Part shown: positions 1-9,400 of the stretch, one piece after another
How positions within the stretch are numbered: position 1 is the first letter of the stretch
Layout of the letters: every line of letters begins with the position of its first letter
NCBI GenBank assembly: GCA_947623455.1
Contig: OX392535.1
Coordinates: 41,130,688-41,194,687, forward strand
Reading direction: 5' to 3'
Length of the DNA stretch: 64,000 bases
Origin: Mimachlamys varia
Taxonomy: Eukaryota > Mollusca > Bivalvia > Pectinida > Pectinidae
Program-made: the position numbers and the translations under genes
The notes under the pieces: generated by a model
Told to the model about the DNA's origin: nothing
What the model saw: only the letters and a program-made list of their open reading frames with translations
Database searches by the model: none

Positions 1-166
1 CGGATACGGACTGCGATCTCAATATGGGATATTCCTCGTCGGATTTCGAGGTAGAAGATTCGGAAGGGATACGACCATATCAATTTGAGCCAGAAATGGG
101 GAGTGACGAAGAGAACGAACCGATCCCATCGTCACACGACGAGGACCGCTTGGGTTCAACCGAATG
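1..166 (+). CDS. P2X7 ballast-like gene, exon 1 (partial)
   Basis: Open from the window edge in the frame starting GAT at 3. Asp/Glu/Ser-rich, with IRPYQFEPE and RLGSTEW. Splice donor GTAGGT at 167, leaving two bases of the Trp codon. Confidence 0.72.
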
Positions 167-1809
167 GTAGGTCTAGGCTAAAATTATGTCCCGAGCCGAA
201 ATGTGTTGCAATGAAATGACACATGCCTACTGTATTTGATTTATTTTTTATTACCTGTATTTTTTGCATTGAATAGTAAATCGTTGTGGCATACATTATA
301 TTTACTGGCCGATGAAATCTAGAACCACGGCAAAAGTTATTGGCTCGTGTCAAATATTTTTGCTATACTGTACATTTCAATTAATCTCGGTGATTTTTTA
401 TTATTATTATACATGTATATATTCTAGATATTAGAAGAAAATACATTTTGAAATCAAAACACTTTGTGAAATTCCGTGCATGATATATAAACCTTTTTTT
501 ATTCCCAATATATTTGCTGGTTTTTGAAATTGACTACGACTACATATATTTGTCTGTAATTTGTGATGGATGTTATGAATCATTATTGACATATTTTCAA
601 ATTTATAAATCTATATTACCAGGGTGAATCCAGCATACTAGCGCCAACACTGCTAGTCATGTGAATTGATAGAGCTTGTATATATATACATTATCATGGT
701 GTATATAAGGGTTATTCCGTAAATGTCTCGCTGACCCCAGAGCTCAGAAATAATTCACTCCTACCCATGGTTGGATTTCCTTCGTATCGTTCAAATTAAA
801 GTGAGATATCCAATTGATGTTGCTAATGACCATATAGATACATAACCATCATTATGACGTTTTGCATACAAAATGTACATTACATAGTGCATTTTTTTTT
901 GAAAACTAGCCGATATAATCCAATATAATGAGAATGAATTTCTTTGTAGGTGCCAATGTCAAAACTGTCACGTGATGCCAACAGCCACAGAATGCATCTG
1001 TTGTGCTGAAATACTGCAGGTGCAACATATCAGATGTGAGATTCCTGATCTGAAGTGTATTACACAGCATCCTGGATTTGCTCCTGTTTGCTTAAACATC
1101 CATGTGTTGCGTACAGCCTACCAAGCCTTCAGACAATACCACAATGGCAACATACCAGAAAGTCCAGCGTACGTAGAATTTACCACTTTGTTGTTTGACT
1201 GGATATAATGATTGTGTTAACCATGGTAAAAAAATAATAAAACACTTCTGGTACCAAGTCATTCTTGTTATTGTCACAAGTATAATACATCTCACGCTTA
1301 TAACAGTCAAAACTATTTAGAGATGATGGACCTCAAGAAATGTTCATATAAAATCAATGATAATTATCTCCTTTAATGACAAAATATTGTGTACTATGAT
1401 AATTCTCTTTGCATTTTCTGATTACAAGACTATGATGGCAAAGCTGATTTCAGATTTTATTATACACTCGGACACGCAACTGCGTGTAACAAGAGGTCAT
1501 TATACAAAGTAGTCATGGTACATGGCTGACATAGACTATACAAGATGTACATAATATATTGATACATAAGGATGTAAGCTGTAGCATGAAATACAAACTA
1601 CTTTCAGAAACATCACATGGATAAATTCAGGTATTTGAAGAAAATACATACCCGTGTAATTGATGAGTTAACTGTTCATACTGTTTCTTTTCGCTTTTAG
1701 GCGTTATCGGTACACTGCATATAGACAGCTTGTTCGATGGTGCTGGGGATTTCTGGGGAAAAGTGTGAGAGTCCCACTTCCTGCCTGTGCTGTGCATATT
1801 ATTCGCTAG
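1..1809 (+). CDS. P2X7-receptor C-terminal (ballast) domain protein, 5' end outside window, degenerate C terminus
   Basis: Three exons with matching phases: up to 166, 950-1168 and 1701-1809. Exon 1 encodes an acidic stretch ending in RLGSTEW. Exon 2 has the Cys-rich core (CQCQNCHVMPT, CICCAEI, CITQHPGFAPVCLN, TAYQAFRQY). Exon 3 has RYRYTAYRQLVRW and RVPLPACAV. This order is that of the zinc/GDP-binding ballast domain of vertebrate P2X7, here without any ion-channel part, as in many invertebrate 'P2X7-like' genes. The frame stops at TAG 1807-1809 just after IIR. Homology seems to continue to 1857 (TF.., SDEAWTGF, like the end of P2X7) past a second stop, TGA 1819-1821, so the end looks mutated. 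The function of the stand-alone domain is unknown. It converges on the transposase-like gene with only a few bases between ancestral stops. Confidence 0.8.
950..1168 (+). CDS. P2X7 ballast-like gene, exon 2 (Cys core)
   Basis: Acceptor TTTGTAG before 950 completes the split Trp codon; donor GTACGT at 1169. The exon holds the Cys/His pattern CxCxxC, CxCC, CITxHPGF and VCL, the metal-binding core of the P2X7 ballast. Confidence 0.8.
1701..1809 (+). CDS. P2X7 ballast-like gene, exon 3 with early stop
   Basis: Acceptor CGCTTTTAG. Encodes (A)RYRYTAYRQLVRWCWGF and RVPLPACAVHIIR, then TAG. In the same frame, SDEAWTGF follows at 1822-1845 and TGA at 1858-1860. This suggests the ancestral frame ran to about 1857 and has acquired two nonsense codons. 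Confidence 0.75.
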
Positions 1810-1867
1810 ACTTTCCTGTGAAGTGATGAGGCCTGGACTGGTTTCAACTTTGGTGACTGATACCATT

Positions 1868-2043
1868 TCAATCGCATTCAAAAGCAAACCGTGACTGTAA
1901 TGTGGACATTGCTTGCTGCTTTGATGGACGACAGAAGGAACTACATAAAGGAGGGGGTGTGTTCATCAAGATGTCCTCTGCTTTAGTCATCTTTGTAAAT
2001 GTTGCTCTTCGGGTGGTTTTGTGCAATAATTCATTGACGTAAT
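1868..2043 (-). pseudogene. transposase-like last exon
   Basis: Acceptor TTTACAG. Encodes YVNELLHKTTRRATF, then a Pro-rich stretch, SSFCRPSKQQAM and LQSRFAFECD, then TGA at 1868-1870. Its end is within about ten bases of the ancestral end of the convergent P2X7-like gene. Confidence 0.72.
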
Positions 2044-2374
2044 CTGTAAATAAAGAAATATAATTTGATTTAATGCTTTTGTTTTTTTTAAATGCTGTTC
2101 AATTATTTTTATATTTTGAAGTGTTTTATTAAAAACTGAATATCTAACAAAGTGTTCGTGTCAATCAGTCCTAGTGAAATCTACAATTCTGCTAACTTGC
2201 CAGAAAAAGGCTTAATTTTTATAGACAAGAAATCCTGACATTAATAGTCCTTTGAGGTAAATGATAAGGATAGCTTTATGGCTGATCCCAAAATATAGAG
2301 CCGATAGGGTTAGTGGAAACACAGGTATTACTTTTTAGGCATTGTTGGAAATATTTTCATGCTGATAAACTTAC

Positions 2375-2523
2375 TGTAGGTTGGCTCTGTCTTCATTTCA
2401 CGGACTGTGTAGTCACCTTTCTTGTGTTTGGGGAACACAATGTTCACACAAGCGTCTCCATTTTTGTTGACAGCTGGGGCCCTCCCTCCATTTTCATTAA
2501 AATGAAGGGCAGCAAGAAGAAGT
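2375..2523 (-). pseudogene. transposase-like exon E
   Basis: Acceptor CATCTTGCAG, donor GTAAGT. Encodes LLLAALHFNENGGRAPAVN, VNIVFPKHKKGDYTVREMK and TEPTY, matching the family's C-terminal third. Confidence 0.74.
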
Positions 2524-2754
2524 CTGCAAGATGAAATAATGATACAAATAAGATCATGAAATAGAGGGGAGGGGATATTGAATTAATTTGTCTTTTCTTT
2601 GATATCATAACATTATAAACTGGGGTTTTTTTTGTAACAATTGATCTTATAGAATACACTGATTCAATGGTAGAGATCTGAAATAGTGATAAAAAGTATC
2701 GTCTTTCTTTAGTGGCTTGATAAACCAGTATAAACACACACAATTTAACCTAAC

Positions 2755-2926
2755 CTGCACAACATTCCATAATAGGAGAACCCATGCATTTTTGGCGCAA
2801 AGTGATTGATGACCGAATGGTATCCTTCCAAATCTGATGTTTGATGATTGGTGGACAGCATTGGGATATCGATCTTTGATTGGCGGTTCCCCAATATCGG
2901 CAGCAATTTCTCCAAACTTTTGGTCC
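2755..2926 (-). pseudogene. transposase-like exon D
   Basis: Acceptor TTTTGTAG, donor GTTAGG. Encodes TKSLEKLLPILG, HQTSDLEGYHSVINHFAPK and FSYYGMLCR, in phase with its neighbours. Confidence 0.75.
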
Positions 2927-3281
2927 CTACAAAAAAAAAAAGTTCATTTTATAATTTATTAAGAAAATAATTGAAAATTCAATTAAAAAATCACATTATC
3001 ATTTATATTGTCTTCAATATAACAAACTTAAAAAAAAAACACCTTTAAATACAAAACTTTGATCAATTAGTTGGGTGGCCATCTTGAATCCAAATTCAAA
3101 TTTGTTTGTTTTAAAAATGTTGTCATGATATCATCCTTCCCCTCCAAGTTCAATTTCAATACTTGATATGATTTTGGAATGAGACTAAGCACGTCATATC
3201 ATAGACAGTTATTGATAATAAGTTCATAACCGTACAAAGATATCCACCTCAAAAGTGCCTACACATATTTTTAAACCATAC

Positions 3282-3539
3282 CTGGCTTTAGCCATCGCTT
3301 CCTTCGTTCCTGTCCTGTGAGGTCTGGGTGCAGGCACTTGGGGAACAGTTGACCATGGCCCTCGTGAATGTTCTGTATGTGGTTCCCTAGAGACTGCCAC
3401 TTCTGCACCATCACATCTTTATCTCCATCAGGTGTGGATGCTGCCACCCAATACAGATGGTTTGTGATGCTCTTGATCCAGCTACTGAGCTCTCCACAGT
3501 CCTTCTCCTTTGAGAGCGCCAATACTTTCTTCTTCAGTC
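3282..3539 (-). pseudogene. transposase-like exon C
   Basis: Acceptor TTATTTTCAG, donor GTATGG. Encodes LKKKVLALSKEKDCGELSSW, SITNHLYWVAASTPDG, KWQSLGNHIQNIHEGHG and FPKCLHPDL, the most conserved block of the family. Confidence 0.8.
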
Positions 3540-3903
3540 CTGAAAATAAGAAAAATGATATTATGTTACTCCTGTAATTACCCAGCTGTTCTACCATATC
3601 ACAAAAATTGTAAAACACTGGCATGTCATCAATCATAAAGATCTATAGTAAAGTTCACCCTTTTTCCATGTAGAAGAACTAGAATCATGTTTGTAAAAGA
3701 CGGATGCCCTCGTCCAACTATAACAAGAACAAGCCGCGCAACATTTATATTTATTTGTGCTTTATACTTCATGGGATGGCATAAAAACATGTTCTAGTTT
3801 AAATTTACTTTTATTACATATTTAAATTGCGTGTTTTCCAAAATAATTTGATTATTAACACATTTCATTGCAAACTATTTCTACTCGTTGTGATAGCTCT
3901 TAC

Positions 3904-4090
3904 CTTTAGCCACATGCCACACATCAACACAGTGCTTGGTGTCTGTCATGTTTTCTCTCACCCATTTCCGTATTTGGACATGGCGGTCAGTGACAATGGT
4001 GTGAATGTCGATGTCGTTATCTTGAAGGAAAGCAATGCTGCGTGATAGTCCCTCCTTCTCCATATGGCAGCTGCTTTTCACTTCATTACT
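3904..4090 (-). pseudogene. transposase-like exon B (TDRH and DVWHVAKG)
   Basis: Acceptor TTTTTTAG, donor GTAAGA. Encodes SNEVKSSCHMEKEGLSRS, IHTIVTDRHVQIRKWV and CVDVWHVAKG. TDRH and DVWH hold the conserved acidic residues of the family. Confidence 0.78.
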
Positions 4091-4167
4091 CTAAAAAACA
4101 GACATTTATCATTAAAGAATTTGCTTATCTTTAGAGTTTATCATTAGAAAAACTACACATTTACATT

Positions 4168-4392
4168 ATAGTGGGAAGTGCAGTGGATAGCACACTACTT
4201 GCCTTTCACCAAAGAGGCCTAGGTTCAATTCCCTGACATAACATGAAAAGGTGCTCGACCACATGGGTTTTCTCCGGGTGGTCCGGTTTCCTCCCAAGAC
4301 AAGACATCAAAACCCCTACCGGCTTACAAACCGGGCCACAAGAGTGGTTAATACAAGTTAGATAATTTGTTTAATAAATGTTGTAGAAATGG
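4168..4392 (+). mobile_element. tRNA-derived SINE, family 1
   Basis: Starts with an A-box-like segment (AGTGCAGTGGATAG, then TTGCCTTTCACCAA). A B-box-like GGTTCAATTCCC follows, then a tRNA-unrelated body (TTTTCTCCGGGTGGTCCGG, GCCACAAGAGTGG) and an AT-rich tail. Related copies lie at about 28300, 30535 and 35265 (+), and truncated at 20935 and 22000 (-). It sits in an intron of the transposase-like gene. Confidence 0.7.
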
Positions 4393-4540
4393 TATGGTTT
4401 TTTTTACATTATAAAACGAAAAAATAGAAATATTTGTTTCATACAAGTCTACATGTTATTTGTGTGAAATATTTAGTACCCAGGATGTTACACTTCCAAA
4501 CTTCAGTGTCTGTATACAACAAATTTTACAATCTGCTTAC

Positions 4541-5072
4541 CTGCAAGAGTTGGACATCTATGATCTTGCCCTTGTCTAAATCTATGACTGAGTAGCTGCC
4601 AAACTTTGCAGAGTGACCAGGTGTGTCGCATCATCCATCTCCACCGATGGTGATAGAATGACCACTTCTTTGGACTTCCTCCAAATACATCCTCTGACGG
4701 TCCTTCCAGAGATCCAAAATGACTGGTTGTAGATACATCTTCTGATGTTTCATGAAAGTCTCCTTTGATATTGATGGCAAGTTCATGAATTGGAATATCC
4801 TAAGGGTCTTGGCTGGTAGGGCACCAGGGAAGAGGATACCACAGGACAGTCTCAGGTTCCCTAAGGGGATACTTCCAACCAGTGTCTGACTGTTCCACTC
4901 CCTGTTGTGACCACAAACACCACAATCTTGCTCAACTTTAACCAGCGTCCCAATTGATAGCGTTGTATGCGTTATATTCCCTAGTGATGGCGATGAACAT
5001 AGCGGACAAACTCTGAATAGGGTCATCAAACTGGTTTCACTTACAAGGAACATCCTTTCCTCCTCTTGAGCC
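4541..5072 (-). pseudogene. transposase-like exon A (zinc-knuckle region, broken GDG motif)
   Basis: Acceptor TTATTTCAG enters at 5072 and donor GTAAGC follows 4541. Encodes AQEEERMFLVSETSL, two CxxC pairs, GNLRLSCGILFPGALPAKTL and SITIGGDG, then TGA (4631-4633), then CDTPGHSAKFGSYSVIDL. The frame is otherwise open on both sides of the stop. Confidence 0.75.
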
Positions 5073-5384
5073 CTGAAATAAGAAAATAACAGGTTCCTTC
5101 ATATTTTATTTGTATAGTGCATTCCTCATATCAAGTTGCATTTGTCAGACAAAAAACATATTATAGGTATATGACATTAGAGAATCATGTTTTTCAATTA
5201 AATTTAGTGCATTTCAATCTCCATAATTAAAAGTAAGCTATTCAATGTACATATGAAGATGTTTCAATCAATTTTTATGCAATATTTTGTACAAGTTGTA
5301 ACTGAAATCGTAGAAATATCAACCACATCAAATTACATGGATTATATAGAGGGAAAAATGGTTTGGTTTATTTTGTTTTACTTC

Positions 5385-5550
5385 CTATAAAGGACAGGGT
5401 CATTGAAGGATGTGCCAATTTGGAGGTGGAGGAAAGCCGGAGTACCTGGAGACAAATCACTGCCCTACGGTCAGTACCTGACAACTGCCCCACATGGGAT
5501 TTGAACTCGCAACCCAGAGGTGGAGGGCTAGTAATGGAATGTCTGAATGT
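5385..5550 (-). mobile_element. tRNA-derived SINE, family 2, truncated
   Basis: On the - strand it reads CTAGCCCTCCACCTCTGGG, then GGGTTGCGAGTTCAAATCCC (B box) and a body shared with the copies at 41902 and 23850. The A-box end is poorly kept. Confidence 0.6.
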
Positions 5551-6320
5551 TTGGGAAAAACATGATATAAAGATAAATGTGATATAACACTAACACGGAA
5601 GTGATATAAATGGAATCCACTGTAAAACAATATGGTAGCCGCTCGCTGTCGTTCACCGTGTGACGTCACAGATTTCTGCGTACTCAAAACGAGGTGTTTG
5701 CCCTATCTGTACAGGTGTGCTTTTGAAACATCGGTGAATATCTCGATAAATACTAATTTTTCGAACTTCGCACTTGCTGTGACGATTTTATCAATGTCAT
5801 TTTGTCATTAATACTATAAAAACGCCAGGGATACACTGACACTTTAACGTATGGATGAGCTCTTGCATCACTGGGTAAAAATTCTTATAAATGCCACTTA
5901 AAAGCACAAAACAGATCGGACAAAATAGAAAATATGTAGCATTGGATATGATGTGGTATCTCTTTGTGTAATGTGTGAGAAATTATTGTCTTGATGGGTA
6001 ATATTAATATCAAACCACATAATGAAAATTATCATAAATATGGTAGTACTTTATATCTGGGAATTATAGTGCAGTGAATCTTTTGGCTATCACTGGTAAA
6101 ATCCATATTCCAGCCACTGTTAATTCACTGTTAGCACACATTGATGATGTATAGTACATGTATGTGGAATATTAAAATGCAGTGGCTAGAAAATTTGATG
6201 CAATGAAATTTTGCCTGTCACTGTTAATTTCACCCTTGACACACAATGAGGATGTTGACAGGATAAATTTCATGATACCCAGGTATGTAACTTGTGATGT
6301 GAAGTATTTGTGGGTTTTAG
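5551..6320. other. non-coding stretch with a CRE palindrome
   Basis: No exon was found. Around 5640-5700 there is a less AT-rich patch with a perfect GTGACGTCAC palindrome (near 5659). It lies upstream of the transposase-like gene, so it could be its promoter or the edge of its element, but nothing proves this. The missing 5' exon of that gene was sought here and not found. Confidence 0.4.
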
Positions 6321-6416
6321 ACGACCAGCATAGTTCTACAGCTGAGACAGAAGTGGAACAGCCTGCTGTTACGAAGGATGAGGTCTCCCTCCAAGACTTG
6401 GTCACAACTGGATGAG
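6321..6416 (+). CDS. YTHDC2: YTHDC2 exon, LRQKW region
   Basis: Acceptor GGGTTTTAG, donor GTGAGT, 32 codons. The correct frame reads TTSIVLQLRQKWNSLLLRRM and RSPSKTWSQLDE; a longer open frame over the same bases is a shadow. It matches the segment just before VLTNEEQ in animal YTHDC2. Confidence 0.82.
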
Positions 6417-9400
6417 GTGAGTTTGACCAGTGTCTGGTTCATACAAACCCACTGTCTGAACCAAGGACTATGTAACACACTCATTACTCCTCCATTGTAA
6501 CTATCAGTTAGTTTAATTTTTCATGTGTCAATTTTTGTCCCTGTCACATTTAATCACCAATCTTATTTTATAGTAAATAATACAGTTATACTTGAAATAC
6601 TAAGTTTGGAATCAGGCAACCCAGATGTTCTAATATATTACTGTAGACTAAATACATGAATCTCGATATTCTGTGTGGAATTTATGGAATCCTGACTTTT
6701 CAGTCCACCATCATCAGGTTGTGGGCTATTCAAATCACTTTGCTGGAGAATCATTCTCAAATTTCACATAAAGGTTCCCCTTGGATTTTGACTGCAATAG
6801 TTTGTTATGGATAATTCTTAAGAAATACAAAATGCATCTTTCCCAAATTTCATATGTAGACACACCTAGTCCTTAGTTTTGTGCTCTAAGATTTTGGGAC
6901 TGATCAGAGGAACATAATTGCTGACAAGGCAGCTTTCTTGGATTTTGAATATGAATGTTTATTATCGCAACTTCTTGAGAAATAAGTAAGGCTCCCTTTG
7001 GTCCCTGTCACGTTAGTTGTACTCTTTTGATTTTGGAACTGATCAGAAAAAACATATTTGCTGACAGGTGACCATATTTCATTCAACTGTTGAAGACTAT
7101 AAATATATTGCTAATTCCTAAGGAGAATTATTAAATTTCATATACCATTAAGACAAAAGAAGGGAAAAGATCCAATTTTGAAGAATAAATGAAGATCACC
7201 AATGGTGGTAATCTAGGATCTCTTGTTCATAGCATTCATGTATGTTCACAGCTTAAATATTTGAAATAAAACTCTAAGTTAACAATTCAAATTTTCAAGA
7301 AGAATCTAACACATATCAACTCTTATCTTTCAGTCTGTGGTCAGAACAATTGTCAATGTACTGACCAATGAGGAGCAGACGATGGGACTGCAGCAACCTG
7401 CTGGAATAGGTCAGCGTCCAAGACCTATGAGTAAGTTATAACATGTTTAGTGACATTGATTAGTTTTAATACATGGCATCGCTGAAATGTGTACACAATG
7501 GTAAGATACAATATAATGGAAAGAAATAAACGAAAGTAAAATAAATTTAGGAATCATGAGGTTAAGCAGCATGTTGTGATCCATGTAACTGCTTCATTGT
7601 GAAAAACATACCTATTACAAGTTTTCCGTCTTACTAATCAACATCTGGATTATTCTAAAGTGCAGTAACTCTCTACATTTGACGATTTTTCAAGATGGTT
7701 CTGATGACTATTAGAAAGTTTTACAGTTTTGTAAGAAGGTTTGGTGTTATAAAATGCCGTTGACTTTTGTAGCTGCAGAGTCCATCATGTCAGGAGGAGG
7801 TGGGAAGGGCAATTTTGATTTTGTTACTCCTCCAAGAAAGAATTTTCAATTTCAACAAAGTGAGTAGAATATGTAATTGTTGATGCGTTACTAACTATGA
7901 TTTCAATTCTTTAAAAACAAGCAGATATTTCTTCCCTAAAATTTGTTTTTTAATTATATAATTTCTAATGACACTATATTGCCACATAAAAATGTTTGGA
8001 AAAATGTGTAGGAATCGATCTTGAAATGTTTTCTTGTAAATCTTGGAATTATTTTTTATATTGCATGTAAATAAAATTATGTGTCTAACTTCTGCTATCA
8101 CAGCAGTTACACATTGAGTATGACATATTGGACTATATTGTACATGTATAGATAATGCATCTATTCAATAAAAGTATTAATTGTACCTGAATTGAAATTT
8201 GAACGAAATTGCAGCATAACATTTACTTCAGGTTAATCATCACTTTTCTTTCAAATACATGAATAGAAATTTAAATAAAAATGCAGCTTAATATATATTT
8301 CTGGTTAGTTGTCACTTTTCTTTGAAATACATGAATAGAAATTTAAATAAAAATGCAGCTTAATATATATTTCTGGTTAGTTGTCACTTTTCTTTGAAAT
8401 ACATGAATTGAAATTTAAATAAAAATGCAGCTTAATATATATTTCTGGTTAGTTGTCACTTTTCTTTGAAATACATTGATAACTACGACAGAATCCAGCA
8501 CAAGTGGTGTTGAGACGACTTCCTCCAGCAGTAGTAATTCTCCGTCAGCCAACACCAGTCACAGGGGTAGCCAGTCCAGTACCCCGTCCCTCAGCCCAGG
8601 ACCGGCTTCACCCAGTGCGGGTGCGAACCATGGCAGGAGTCAACCCAAAACCTTCTTTGTTATAAAATGCAACAATCAAAACAAGGTGGACACATCTGTG
8701 AACAAAGGAGTATGGGCCACCAATGCATCCAACAATAAGAAAATTAACAGTGTCTTTCAGGTCAGTACAATAGTACCACATACTCATTTTGGTGATCTCA
8801 TATTTAGCACATAGTCAGATTTAAACAGATATTAGCAATGATAAATTCGCACACTCAAAATACTTGCTATGAAAGAAATGTATAGAAACTGTATATAATA
8901 AGCGCAATTATAATTTAGCGGAATGCTTCCAGTGCAAAAAATCTATAAAATAGGTTTACCCCTTAAATAAGTACGTTTAAAGTAATATTATATTTTTACA
9001 CATTGCAAAAACAATAAAATACATTAAGATAACATCTTATTCAGTATGAGTGATGTCCAGCCATATTTGGCTTCCAAGACACTAAAATTATTTATTTTTA
9101 CTGTTTATGGGTACATAACACCTAGACCAGGAGCTTTATCAGTAACTTAGCTCTATTGTAAAGGATCAGAAGGATACAAATTCATTAAAATAAATGAGAT
9201 TTTCATAAAATATATATTTAGGATATATGGGAATACCCTCAGTGTGTATCCCAAACAACGCCATTTCTCTACAGGCCACTTTTCTTGACCAATTGGTATA
9301 AAACTTAACACAAGTGTTAACATACATCATCCCTTTTACGAGTTTGTGTTTCAACTTGCTGCAGTCAAAAACTAGGTCAATGTTACTATAAATGGAATTT

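Larger units (their letters stand above)
1868..5072 (-). pseudogene. DDE-type transposase-like gene, six exons, one in-frame stop
   Basis: Exons in transcription order: 5072-4541, 4090-3904, 3539-3282, 2926-2755, 2523-2375, 2043-1868. All GT/AG junctions and phases fit one reading of about 490 codons. I recognise a large aquatic-animal repeat protein family with motifs CPLC and CGVCGHNREW (zinc-knuckle-like), GDG.CDTPGHSAKFGSY, IVTDRH, CVDVWHVAKG, SITNHLYW, HQTSDLEGYHS and HFAPK. The Asp of GDG and of TDRH are candidate catalytic residues; the transposase assignment is inference. A TGA at 4631-4633 replaces the Arg codon (probably CGA) after GDG, so the copy looks dead. The first exon or exons (start codon) were not found upstream of 5072. 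Confidence 0.75.

Noticed and set aside
1627..1887. Minus-strand 86-codon frame between the convergent genes
   Set aside because: It mirrors exon 3 of the P2X7-like gene; the transposase-like gene ends in another frame at 1868.
4168..4392. Functional tRNA gene at the SINE heads
   Set aside because: A and B boxes are recognisable but no cloverleaf with a proper anticodon arm and acceptor stem can be drawn; several copies share a non-tRNA body.
6182..6415. Plus-strand 77-codon frame over a YTHDC2 exon
   Set aside because: Wrong frame. The reading LRQKWNSLLLRRMRSP in a neighbouring frame matches YTHDC2 and its splice phase.
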